Below, one piece after another: positions 8,488-16,113 of a DNA stretch of 64,000 nucleotides. This DNA is from Streptomyces venezuelae (lineage in GTDB: Bacteria; Actinomycetota; Actinomycetes; Streptomycetales; Streptomycetaceae), in the NCBI RefSeq assembly GCF_008642315.1, contig NZ_CP029192.1, forward strand, positions 7,006,001-7,070,000. The letters are read 5' to 3'. A program made the translations under genes and the position numbers. Positions within the stretch are counted from its first letter, which is position 1. Each line of letters starts with the position of its first letter. Below the pieces are notes generated by a model. That model was not told the DNA's origin. It searched no databases and worked only from the letters and a program-made list of their open reading frames with translations.

Positions 8488-10128
8488 ATGTCCGGGACGA
8501 CCACGGCCGCAGCACAGCAGGGCCGTCGGGGATCCGGGGCCGGTGCCGGGGCCAACCGCTGGGTCGTGCTCGTCGTCCTCTGCGTGAGCCTGCTGCTCGT
8601 CGCCGTCGACGCCACCGTGCTGCACGTCGCGGTGCCCGCGGTCACCGAGGACCTGAAGCCCGGCGCCATCGAACTGCTGTGGATCGTCGACATCTATCCA
8701 CTCGTCTGCGCCTCGCTCCTCATCCTCTTCGGCACGCTCGGCGACCGCGTCGGCCGCAGACGCGTCCTCCTCCTCGGCTACGCCCTCTTCGGCGTCGCCT
8801 CCGCGGTCGCGGCCCTCGCGGACAACGCGCAGGTCCTCATCGCGGCCCGCGCGCTGCTCGGCGTCGGCGGCGCGATGATCATGCCTGCGACGCTGTCGAT
8901 CCTGCGCCAGGTCTTCCCCGACCGGCGCGAGCGGGCCGTCGCCATCGGCCTGTGGAGCGCGGTCGCCGCGGTGGGCGCGGCCGTCGGGCCGCTGCTCGGC
9001 GGGTTCCTCCTCGAGCACTTCTGGTGGGGCTCGGTCTTCCTCATAAACATCCCGCTGATGCTGGTCAGCCTGCCCATCGGCCGCTGGCTGCTGCCCGAGT
9101 CGACCGGTGACAGGGACGGGCCGTGGGACGTGGTCGGCGCGCTGATGGCCGCGAGCGGGCTCTTCGGCCTCGTCCTCGGGGTGAAGCGGCTCGGCGGCGG
9201 CGAGGACCCGCTCGGCCTCACCACCCTGCTCTCCCTCTTCCTCGGCGGCGCCCTCCTCGTCGGCTTCGTCCGCCGGCAGCGGCGGCGCAAGCACCCGCTG
9301 GTCGACCTGTCGATGTTCATGCGGCCCGCGTTCAGCACGTCGGTCGGCTGCATCGTCCTCGCCATGCTCGCCCTCGTGGGCCTCGAACTGATCGCCGCGC
9401 AATATCTCCAGCTGGTGCTGGGGCTCTCCCCGCTGGAGACGGGGCTGCGGCTGCTCCCCCTGACGATCGCCGCGATGGCCGCGGGACTCGCGGGCTCGAA
9501 GATGCTCGGCGGTCTCGGGCCGCGCGCGATGGTCTGCGCCGGCTTCTGTCTGACCGCGTTCGCCGTGCTGCTGCTCACGGGCATGGGCGGCCACGCGAAC
9601 GACGCGTTGCTTCTCGTCGGGTTCGTGCTGCTGGGCTTCGGCCTGGAGACCACGCTCTTCGGTGCGTACGAGTCGATGCTGAGCGAGGCGCCGCAGGCGC
9701 AGGCGGGCGGCGCGGCGGCGATCGGCGAGACGTCCTACCAGCTCGGTGCGGGGATCGGCATCGCGCTGCTCGGCAGCGTCATGAACGCGGCGTACGCGCC
9801 GGGGCTCTCGTCGGTGCAGGGGGTGTCCGCCGCGGACAGCGCGGCCGCGGGGCACTCGCTCGGGGAGGCGTACGAGGTCGCCGGGCGGGTCGGGGGCGGG
9901 GCGGGGGCCGCGCTGCGCAGCGCGGCTCGGGACTCCTTCGTGCATGGGCTGCATGTGACCTTGCTGGTCAGTGCGGGGTTGCTGTTGCTGGGGGCGGTGG
10001 CTGCGCTGAAGCTGCCGCGGGGGATGGAGTGTGGGGGCTCTGGTTCTGCCCCTGCGGGGCGGGCTGAGCGGGTTCCTGGGCCTCGGGACCCCGAGCGGGT
10101 CGGGGCGGGGTCGTCTGCCGACGTCTGA
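8488..10128 (+). CDS. MFS drug exporter, DHA2 / EmrB-QacA type
   Basis: A 546-aa inner-membrane H+ antiporter with 14 predicted helices. It has a short hydrophilic N-terminus, then WVVLVVLCVSLLLVAVDATVLHVAVPA (helix 1), the motif-A loop GTLGDRVGRRRVLLLGY, and the helix-5 motif-C region AVGAAVGPLLGGFLLEHFWW. DHA2 transporters export toxic organic cations and antibiotics. It is transcribed divergently from the GT-C gene across 232 bp; no TetR or MarR regulator adjoins. The last 35 residues, after LKLPRGM, are Gly/Pro/Arg-rich and run into an intergenic repeat-rich region, so the original stop may have been displaced. Substrate unknown. Confidence 0.9.
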   Translation: MSGTTTAAAQQGRRGSGAGAGANRWVVLVVLCVSLLLVAVDATVLHVAVPAVTEDLKPGAIELLWIVDIYPLVCASLLILFGTLGDRVGRRRVLLLGYALFGVASAVAALADNAQVLIAARALLGVGGAMIMPATLSILRQVFPDRRERAVAIGLWSAVAAVGAAVGPLLGGFLLEHFWWGSVFLINIPLMLVSLPIGRWLLPESTGDRDGPWDVVGALMAASGLFGLVLGVKRLGGGEDPLGLTTLLSLFLGGALLVGFVRRQRRRKHPLVDLSMFMRPAFSTSVGCIVLAMLALVGLELIAAQYLQLVLGLSPLETGLRLLPLTIAAMAAGLAGSKMLGGLGPRAMVCAGFCLTAFAVLLLTGMGGHANDALLLVGFVLLGFGLETTLFGAYESMLSEAPQAQAGGAAAIGETSYQLGAGIGIALLGSVMNAAYAPGLSSVQGVSAADSAAAGHSLGEAYEVAGRVGGGAGAALRSAARDSFVHGLHVTLLVSAGLLLLGAVAALKLPRGMECGGSGSAPAGRAERVPGPRDPERVGAGSSADV

Positions 10129-10154
10129 CCTTCGGTGGGGGCGGTGTTCCCCGC

Positions 10155-10193
10155 GGGTGCGTGGGGGTTCTTTGCGCAGTTCCCCGCGCCCCT
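10155..10193. repeat. Streptomyces intergenic repeat, copy 1
   Basis: It contains the conserved block GGGTGCGTGGGGGTT followed by GCGCAGTTCCCCGCGCCCCT. The same block recurs at 10211, 11168 and 29121. The tail GCCCC-TTGAT-GGGGGC can form a hairpin, so it may act as a terminator for the MFS gene. Confidence 0.75.
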
Positions 10194-10210
10194 TGATGGG
10201 GGCAGATTTC

Positions 10211-10255
10211 GGGTGCGGGTGCGTGGGGGTTCGTCGCGCAGTTCCCCGCGCCCCT
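10211..10255. repeat. Streptomyces intergenic repeat, copy 2 (IS-interrupted)
   Basis: This copy reads GGGTGCGGGTGCGTGGGGGTT, then TCGCGCAGTTCCCCGCGCCCC. Its right part is interrupted by the IS5-family element at 10258. Joining 10257 to 11121 restores GCGCCCCTAAAGCGCG, which resembles GCGCCCCTGAAAGCGC in copy 3. Confidence 0.75.
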
Positions 10256-10257
10256 AA

Positions 10258-11117
10258 GATGCCATTTCACTTGGTCAGTCTGCGGTGACATATGAGGGTT
10301 GCGGCGATGGCGGTGAAGGCCAGGAAGTGTTGCGGCTTGCGCTCGTAGCGGCGGTGCAGGCGTCGACAGCCGGACAACCAGGACACGGTCCGCTCCACGA
10401 CCCAGCGGTGTCGTCCCAGGTGCTGGGACGACTCGATGCCCTTGCGGGCGAGGCGGTGCCGGATGCCGCGGGATGCCAGCCATCGCCGCAGGTGGCGGTA
10501 GTCGTAGCCCTTGTCTCCGTGCAGTTTCCCCGGCCGTCGGCGTCGCGGGCCGCGACGGGAGCGGATCGGCGGGATGCCACGAACCAGAGGGATGAGGGCC
10601 TGGCTGTCGTGGAGGTTGGCGGCGGAGATGCCGATCGACAGGGGCAGACCCTGCCGGTCGACGATGAGGTGGATTTTCGATCCCTTCTTGCCGCGGTCGG
10701 TCGGATTCGGTCCCGTCAGCTGCCCCCTTTGAGGGCGCGGACACTGACGGAGTCGATCGCACACTGCGTCCAGTCCAGCCCGCCCTGGGCGCCGAGTTCG
10801 TCCAGGACCAGGCGATGGAGTTTGGCCCACACCCGGGCTTCGGTCCACTCGGTGAACCGGCGAAAGGCGGTCACCCCCGACAACCCGAAGCCCGGCGGCA
10901 GTTGGTTCCATGTGCAGCCTGAGGTGGCCACGAAGATGATCGCGGCGAGCACCTCGCGGCCCCCGCGCCGGCGATGGCCTCCACCCTGCGGGCGAACCGG
11001 CGCCGGCGGCACCACTCGCTGGAACAACTCCCATAAGTCTTCCGGCGCCATCCGCTCGACGAGCGCAGCAGTCATCACCCCAGACTGCCGCAAAATCACG
11101 CCAACTGAAATGGCTTC
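10258..11117 (-). mobile_element. IS5-family insertion sequence (IS427-like), 860 bp
   Basis: The left end GATGCCATTTCACTTGG and the inverted right end GAAGCCATTTCAGTTGG match at 15 of 17 positions. The element is flanked by TAA at 10255-10257 and again at 11118-11120, a 3-bp target duplication of the TNA type expected for the IS427 subgroup. It encodes one transposase in two overlapping frames. Good ends, an intact target duplication and undecayed frames suggest a fairly recent insertion. Confidence 0.9.
10267..11075 (-). CDS. IS5-family transposase, two frames (OrfA/OrfB)
   Basis: This DDE transposase is split over two frames. OrfA starts at ATG 11075 (MTAALVERMAPEDLWELFQ) and stops at 10716. 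It contains the N-terminal region and the first catalytic Asp in CAIDSVSVRALKG. OrfB continues one frame back (LTGPNPTDRGKKGSKIHLIV) and holds the second Asp (GDKGYDY) and the Glu (WVVERTVSWLSGCRRLHRRYE), ending CHRRLTK at 10267. The frames meet at a run of AAAGGGGG (10723-10730, read on the minus strand), a plausible -1 slippage site. Related elements in this subgroup use programmed frameshifting, so the split may be functional. A simple inactivating indel is the alternative. Confidence 0.85.
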
Positions 11118-11167
11118 TAAAGCGCGTCCCCCAGCGCGGCGCGTCCCTTGCTTGACGCGCCCCGTTC

Positions 11168-11212
11168 GGGTGCGGGTGTGTGGGGGCTTGTCGCGCAGTT
11201 CCCCGCGCCCCT
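11168..11212. repeat. Streptomyces intergenic repeat, copy 3
   Basis: The block GGGTGCGGGTGTGTGGGGGCT followed by TCGCGCAGTTCCCCGCGCCCCT repeats copies 1 and 2. It sits 48 bp right of the IS end, which shows that repeat copies were already clustered here before the insertion. Confidence 0.75.
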
Positions 11213-11309
11213 GAAAGCGCCTCCGCTGCGTGGTGCGTCCCGTCGGGGTGTGTTCTCGGGTGGTCTGGACGTGGGGGAGACTGCGTCGTAACGTCGGCGC
11301 GAGTGTGCT

Positions 11310-11326
11310 AACTATCAGTGCTAGTT
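11310..11326. promoter_or_regulatory. Candidate operator before acyl-CoA dehydrogenase
   Basis: AACTATCAGTGCTAGTT has 5-bp inverted arms AACTA/TAGTT around 7 bp and lies 21 bp before the dehydrogenase ATG. A GTGCTA hexamer also occurs twice here (11305-11310 and 11318-11323). Its AT content is unusual for this DNA. It could be a TetR-family operator or part of the core promoter; no regulator gene adjoins. Confidence 0.4.
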
Positions 11327-11346
11327 TTGTGTTGCCGGAGGCCCGC

Positions 11347-12543
11347 ATGTCCGCAAGCGCCCGCATCCCTCTGCCGCCCTTCGACCCCGCCGACCCCCTC
11401 GGCATCGACGACCTCCTCGACCCCGAGGACCTCGCGATCCGGGACACCGTCCGGACCTGGGCCACCGACCGCGTCCTGCCGCACATCGCCGACTGGTACG
11501 AGAAGGGTGAGCTGCCCGGTATTCGCCAGCTGGCCCGGGAGCTGGGTTCGCTCGGGGCCCTCGGGATGTCCCTGGAGGGATACGGCTGCGCAGGGGCCAG
11601 CGCCGTGCAGTACGGGCTCGCCTGCCTGGAGCTGGAGGCCGCCGACTCCGGCATCCGCTCCCTCGTCTCCGTGCAGGGCTCCCTCGCCATGTACGCCATC
11701 CACCGCTTCGGCTCCGAGGAGCAGAAGCAGCGATGGCTGCCGGGCATGGCCGCGGGCGAGATCATCGGCTGCTTCGGCCTGACCGAGCCGGACCACGGCT
11801 CCGACCCGGCGTCCATGCGTACGCACGCGAAGAAGGACGGCACCGACTGGGTGCTCAGCGGCCGGAAGATGTGGATCACGAACGGGTCGGTGGCCGGGGT
11901 CGCCGTCGTCTGGGCCCAGACCGAGGACGGGATCAGGGGGTTCGTCGTACCGACCGATGCTCAGGGGTTCTCGGCGCCGGAAATCAAGCACAAGTGGTCG
12001 CTGCGCGCGAGCGTCACCAGCGAGCTGGTCCTCGACGAGGTGCGGCTGCCCGGGGACGCGGTGCTGCCCGAGGTCGTCGGCCTCAAGGGCCCACTGAGCT
12101 GTCTCTCGCACGCGCGCTACGGCATCGTCTGGGGCGCGATGGGCGCGGCCCGGTCCTCCTTCGAGGCCGCCGTCGACTACGCGAGCAGCCGCGAGCAGTT
12201 CGGCCGGGCCATCGGCGGTTTCCAGCTCACCCAGGCCAAGATCGCCGACATGGCGGTCGAGCTGCACAAGGGCATCCTGCTCGCCCACCACCTGGGCCGG
12301 CGCATGGACGCGGGGAAGCTGCGTCCCGAGCAGATCAGCTTCGGCAAGCTCAACAACGCCCGTGAGGCGATCGAGATCTGCCGCACGGCCAGGACCATCC
12401 TGGGCGCCAACGGGATCTCGCTGGAGTACCCCGTCATGCGGCACGCGACGAACCTCGAGTCCGTCCTCACGTACGAGGGCACGTCCGAGATGCATCAGCT
12501 GGTACTGGGCAAGGCGCTCACCGGTCTCGACGCGTTCCGGTGA
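11347..12543 (+). CDS. Acyl-CoA dehydrogenase (glutaryl-CoA dehydrogenase-like)
   Basis: A 398-aa FAD enzyme that would oxidise an acyl-CoA to the enoyl-CoA, passing electrons to ETF. Family signatures are GCFGLTEPDHGSDPASM near residues 139-155, WITNGSVAGVAVVWA, and the C-terminal YEGTSEMHQLVLGKALTG. The catalytic Glu expected in glutaryl-CoA/isovaleryl-type enzymes fits the TYEGTSE segment (Tyr-Glu-Gly). The overall pattern (RSLVSVQGSLAMYAIHRFGSEEQKQRWLP) is that of GcdH-like enzymes. It could instead act on a branched acyl-CoA. The ATG at 11347 follows a GGAGG-type ribosome site. It is convergent with the SepF-like gene, leaving only 10 bp and no hairpin terminator between them. Confidence 0.9.
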   Translation: MSASARIPLPPFDPADPLGIDDLLDPEDLAIRDTVRTWATDRVLPHIADWYEKGELPGIRQLARELGSLGALGMSLEGYGCAGASAVQYGLACLELEAADSGIRSLVSVQGSLAMYAIHRFGSEEQKQRWLPGMAAGEIIGCFGLTEPDHGSDPASMRTHAKKDGTDWVLSGRKMWITNGSVAGVAVVWAQTEDGIRGFVVPTDAQGFSAPEIKHKWSLRASVTSELVLDEVRLPGDAVLPEVVGLKGPLSCLSHARYGIVWGAMGAARSSFEAAVDYASSREQFGRAIGGFQLTQAKIADMAVELHKGILLAHHLGRRMDAGKLRPEQISFGKLNNAREAIEICRTARTILGANGISLEYPVMRHATNLESVLTYEGTSEMHQLVLGKALTGLDAFR

Positions 12544-12553
12544 GCGGCCTCGC

Positions 12554-13003
12554 CTAGCTCTGGTTGAAGAAGCCGTCCGTCGCGCGGCTGCCGGCCTCGC
12601 CGTTGACGATCTGGGTGTCGGCAGGCGTGAGCAGGAAGACCCGCGTGGCCACGCGCTCGATCGAACCGCGCAGGCCGAAGGTGAGGCCCGCCGCGAAGTC
12701 GACCACGCGCTTGGCGTCGGTGGGCTCCATGGACGTCAGGTTCATGATGACCGGGACGCCGTCCCGGAAGAGCTCACCGATGCGGCGGGCGTCCCGGAAG
12801 CTGTCCGGGGTCACGGTCCCGATCCGGTGTTCCTGCTCCTGGGCCTTCTCGCTCGCCACCCGCACACGCGGGTCGGTGACCCAGGCCTCCGGCTGGTCGG
12901 GTCCCTCGCTCCGGTCGTCTTCGTAGCCGTCGTCGTAGTAACGCTCGTCGTTGTTGTCGTCGACGAGGCCAAGCCAAGCACTCGCCTTGCGCACCGATCC
13001 CAT
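12554..13003 (-). CDS. SepF-like cell-division protein (SflA type)
   Basis: A 149-aa cytoplasmic protein of the SepF family, membrane- and FtsZ-associated factors of the divisome. It has an acidic, disordered linker ([16 protein letters not shown], residues 16-31) after a short amphipathic N-terminus ([14 protein letters not shown]). The SepF fold follows in residues 65-138: [19 protein letters not shown]... [22 protein letters not shown]... VFLLTP. The ATG at 13003 is preceded by GAGGAGG, a strong ribosome site. Streptomyces carry a main sepF beside ftsZ plus two SepF-like paralogues, sflA and sflB. No ftsZ or ylmE adjoins here, so this is a paralogue. Remembered gene order favours sflA, but that is not proven. 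Confidence 0.87.
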   Translation of the reverse strand: MGSVRKASAWLGLVDDNNDERYYDDGYEDDRSEGPDQPEAWVTDPRVRVASEKAQEQEHRIGTVTPDSFRDARRIGELFRDGVPVIMNLTSMEPTDAKRVVDFAAGLTFGLRGSIERVATRVFLLTPADTQIVNGEAGSRATDGFFNQS

Positions 13004-13291
13004 GGACGCCTCCTCTCGCAGCGGTTTCCCTGAATTCCGCATCCCTATCGTCGTCCATGATGCGGATGATGCGCCAAGTGGATAGTCGCCGCGCGGGGTT
13101 TTCGTGACGGTACTGGTGCAGAGTCAACACGCCGATGTGCGGTGCGCTCCAAGGGTCGTGCTGTGTACGGCTGCTGACACTGAGTGAAATATGATTCTTC
13201 ACGGCGTATGGGTGACGGCCGGTGCGTACGGGTGAACGAGACGATGGCTACGATGCCGGGGTTGATCGCACACGGGCTCGGGGGAGTCGTC

Positions 13292-14575
13292 TTGTTCGGA
13301 ATCGTCAGGCCCTGCAGCCACCGCCTCGGCGAAGGGCTCAAGACCCAGTGGATGGCGCACCTGTGCGGGCTCTGCCTCGCGCTGCGCGGCGACCACGGGC
13401 AGTTCGCCCGCGTCGTCACCAACTACGACGGCCTGATCATCTCGGTTCTGACGGAGGCTCAGGCGGAGCGGTCGACCGGCCGGCGGCGCACCGCGGGGCC
13501 CTGCCCGCTGCGCGGGATGCGGACTGCCTCCGTCGCGCAGGGGGAGGGGGCGCGGCTCGCCGCCGCCGTCTCGCTGGTGCTCGCGTCGGCGAAGGTCCGT
13601 GACCATGTCGTCGACGGTGACGGGCTCCTGGCGCGCAGGCCGGTGGCTGTCGCCGCGTGTCGCGTGGCGCGGAACTGGGACCGGGCGGGCGCCCGGACCG
13701 GCGCCGATGTGGGGTTCGACACGGCGGTCCTGGTCGACGCCGTCGAACGGCAGGCCGGCGTCGAGGCCTTGGCGGGCCCCGGCACCTCCCTGCTCGCGGT
13801 CACCGAGCCGACGGAGTCCGCGACCGCCGCGGCCTTCGCGCACACCGCCGTGCTCGCCGGGCGGCCCGGCAACGCGGCGCCGCTCGCCGAGGCGGGCCGC
13901 CTCTTCGGCAGGCTCGCCCACCTGCTCGACGCCGTCGAGGACAAGGAAGCTGACGCCGCGTCGGGCGCGTGGAACCCGCTCACCGCGACCGGCACGTCCC
14001 TGGCCGAGGCGCGCCGCCTCGCCGACGACGCGCTGCACGGCATCAGGCTCGCACTGCGTGACGCCGAGTTCACCGACGGCAAGCTGGCGCACCGGCTGCT
14101 CGCGCACGAGCTCGGCACGTCGATCGACCGGGCCTTCGGCACGGTGGCGTGCGGGCACGGGGGCGCCTCGCACGAGGTGACGGCGCATCAGGGCGGGGGC
14201 TTCGGGCCGCCGCAGGGGGGTGCGTACGGTACTCCGCCGCAGGGCGGGCCTTACGGCGGCGGGAATCCGTACGGGGGTGGCAACCCGTACGGGGGCGGGG
14301 CTTCCGGCGGGCCCGGCGGTTTCGACGGCCCTGGCGGCGTCGGGGGCGGGCCCGCCTTCGAACCGCAGCCGCCGAAGCCCGGCAAGCGCGGCTTCTGGGC
14401 GGGGTGTGCCGTCGCCATCGGGCTCTGCTGCACCTGCAAGATGTGCTGCGCCGACTCGTACGAGGGTCCATGGTCCCGCAAGAAGCGCGAGGGCTGCTGC
14501 AACAACTGCGGCGACTGCGACTGCGGCTGCTGCGGCATCTGCGAGTGCTGCTCCTGCTGTGACTGCGGGCTGTAG
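13292..14575 (+). CDS. DUF5685 family protein with Cys-rich C-terminus
   Basis: A predicted 427-aa protein of unknown function. The start is taken as TTG 13292 (FGIVRPCSHRLGEGLKTQWM) because a GGGGGAG site precedes it by suitable spacing and family members begin at this point. An upstream start at 13184 is possible. The N-terminal alpha-helical domain (residues 1-285) has conserved Cys in RPCSHRL, HLCGLC and GPCPLRGM, suggesting a metal site. A low-complexity Gly/Pro/Tyr linker with NPYGGG repeats follows. Then comes a short hydrophobic segment (FWAGCAVAIGLCC) and a tail with about 19 Cys in the last 60 residues. The Cys tail could bind metal or be palmitoylated or cross-linked. It is convergent with the binding-protein gene 26 bp away. 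Confidence 0.75.
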   Translation: MFGIVRPCSHRLGEGLKTQWMAHLCGLCLALRGDHGQFARVVTNYDGLIISVLTEAQAERSTGRRRTAGPCPLRGMRTASVAQGEGARLAAAVSLVLASAKVRDHVVDGDGLLARRPVAVAACRVARNWDRAGARTGADVGFDTAVLVDAVERQAGVEALAGPGTSLLAVTEPTESATAAAFAHTAVLAGRPGNAAPLAEAGRLFGRLAHLLDAVEDKEADAASGAWNPLTATGTSLAEARRLADDALHGIRLALRDAEFTDGKLAHRLLAHELGTSIDRAFGTVACGHGGASHEVTAHQGGGFGPPQGGAYGTPPQGGPYGGGNPYGGGNPYGGGASGGPGGFDGPGGVGGGPAFEPQPPKPGKRGFWAGCAVAIGLCCTCKMCCADSYEGPWSRKKREGCCNNCGDCDCGCCGICECCSCCDCGL

Positions 14576-14601
14576 CCGGAGCCGGGGCGCGTGACCGGGC
14601 G

Positions 14602-15564
14602 TCAGCTCTTGATCTCCGGCGGTGAGATCCGCGACTTCTCGATCGCCGAGCCCTGCGTGCCCCACTTCTTCAGGATGCGGTCGTACGTGCCGTCCTTGAT
14701 CAGCTGGTCGACCGCGGCCCGGAAGGCCGGGGCCAGCTCCGACCCCTTCTTGAAGGCGAAGCCGACGTCGAGCCGCCGGTACTCGCCGAGGAACTTCAGG
14801 CCCTCCTGCTGTTTCACGGCGTACCGCAGACCGTTGAGGGTGGACATCACCACGTCGGCCCTGCCCTGCTGGAGCGCGGCCCAGATCGCGCCCTGCTCGG
14901 CGTACGTCTTCACGCTGTACGGCTTCTCGCCCGCCTCCTCGCAGACGTGCTTGTTGTCCTCCAGCGTGACCTCGAAGGTGGTGCCCGCGCCGGTCGCCAC
15001 GTTCAGGCCGCACAGCTGCTCGAAGTCGGTGACCTTCCTCAGCTTGCTGTCCTTCCGGACGGCGAAGCCCTGCCCGTCGTTGATGTACGTGACGAAGTCG
15101 ATGGTCTTCCTGCGCTCGTCGGTCACGCCGAAGTTGCCGGTGCCCAGGTCGTACTTGCCGCTGCCCAGGGCCGGCAGGATCGCCTCGAAGCTCGCGGCCT
15201 CCCGCTCCAGCCTCAGGCCGAGGACCTTGGCGACGGCATCGGCGAAGTCGATGTCCTGGCCGACGACGGTCCTGCCGTCCTCCAGGTAGAGCGCGCCGGG
15301 CGGCGTGCCGCCGACGGAGGAGGCGACCGAGAGCGAGCCGCGGTCGCGTATGTCGTCCGGGAGCAGGCGCGCCGCCTTCCCGTCCTTCCCGACCGAGGCC
15401 ACCACGTCCGTGGTCGGGATCTTCGCGCTCCCGCCGGCGGGGGCCGCACCGCCCGCGGACCCCGCGGCGTCACCGCCCGACCCGCACCCGGTCAGAACGA
15501 GGGTGGCCGCGGTGATCAGGGCGAAGGCCGCCGGGATGCGGCGGGACTGCAGGGGCGTGCTCAT
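14602..15564 (-). CDS. Amino-acid-type ABC transporter substrate-binding lipoprotein
   Basis: A 320-aa periplasmic-binding-protein-like lipoprotein. The signal peptide ends in a lipobox LVLTGCGSG (Cys near residue 26), so it is anchored outside the membrane. The SBP_bac_3 fold follows: ALYLEDGRTVVGQDIDFADAVAKVL, FEAILPALGSGKYDLGTGNFGVT, and the end LIKDGTYDRILKKWGTQ. These match glutamine/cystine-type binders (family 3). The ATG at 15564 is chosen because it directly gives the signal peptide. A sulfur-type leader ORF lies upstream on the same strand. The divergent operon supplies permease and ATPase, so these genes together form one importer. The ligand is inferred to be a sulfur-containing amino acid or derivative; this is not shown by the sequence. 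Confidence 0.9.
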   Translation of the reverse strand: MSTPLQSRRIPAAFALITAATLVLTGCGSGGDAAGSAGGAAPAGGSAKIPTTDVVASVGKDGKAARLLPDDIRDRGSLSVASSVGGTPPGALYLEDGRTVVGQDIDFADAVAKVLGLRLEREAASFEAILPALGSGKYDLGTGNFGVTDERRKTIDFVTYINDGQGFAVRKDSKLRKVTDFEQLCGLNVATGAGTTFEVTLEDNKHVCEEAGEKPYSVKTYAEQGAIWAALQQGRADVVMSTLNGLRYAVKQQEGLKFLGEYRRLDVGFAFKKGSELAPAFRAAVDQLIKDGTYDRILKKWGTQGSAIEKSRISPPEIKS

Positions 15565-15600
15565 GGCGTGACGGTCTCCAGCTCGACGGGGCAGGGCAGG

Positions 15601-15650
15601 GCAGGGCGAAGCGAACGATCGAAGGGCAGGGCGAAGCGAACGTTCGAAGG
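15601..15650. repeat. 25-bp tandem repeat in binding-protein 5' region
   Basis: Two adjacent 25-bp units (15601-15625 and 15626-15650) differ at one base: the first has GATC and the second GTTC inside GCGAACG-TCGAAGG. A partial third unit follows. They sit between the leader ORF and the binding-protein start, so they would lie in the untranslated leader. Confidence 0.75.
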
Positions 15651-15858
15651 GCAGGCGAGGCAGACGTACGAGGGGAGGGGGTGTCACCGCTCGTGACGCC
15701 TGTGACGGCAGAGCGGTGACGTACGCGTGTGAAGGCGGGGGCGACGGCGCGCGGCGGCGCGGGCGTCGGACGTACGCGGAAGACCGACCGGTCCGTGGAG
15801 AAGGAGAGAGGCGGACCCGTGGCGGGTCCGGCGCGCAGGGGGTCGGCTCAGAAGGGCA

Positions 15859-15930
15859 TCAACAAGACGCCGACCACACTCGACCGAAGTCGATGTGGGA
15901 GCGCGTGACCAGCCACTGCTGTGGATGCAT
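15859..15930 (-). CDS. Putative sulfur-responsive leader peptide (23 aa)
   Basis: A 23-codon ORF starts at ATG 15930 and ends TGA 15859-15861. Its C-terminal half reads RSHIDFGRVWSASC, with Cys as the last residue before the stop. This closely resembles the actinobacterial leader peptides annotated upstream of sulfur-assimilation genes, whose pattern is RRHIDL.RVSSA.C. In that model, ribosome stalling at Cys codons when cysteinyl-tRNA is scarce controls the downstream gene. The next gene on this strand, 294 bp away, is the binding-protein lipoprotein. No clear Shine-Dalgarno site is visible, so the transcript may be leaderless or weakly translated. The call rests on motif resemblance and position. 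Confidence 0.65.
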   Translation of the reverse strand: MHPQQWLVTRSHIDFGRVWSASC

Positions 15931-16113
15931 GGGCCAAGTGGAACAGGCATCCGTTTCCGCGTCAACTGCCGTGAGACGTAAGGCTCACATCCTGGACAGC
16001 CTTGACAACGCGTGTGCGCGGCACCGTAATGTCGAGGCGGATCGTGCTGAGGGGCTCGGTCCGTGTGAAGGCATCACCCGTGTTCGATCTTCTGTATCCA
16101 CGGAGCCTTCCGC

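Noticed and set aside
15951..16113. Search for a second sulfur leader peptide before the permease gene on the plus strand
   Set aside because: Frames starting near 16030 (MSRRIVLRGS) lack the HID..RV...C pattern, so only the minus-strand leader is reported.
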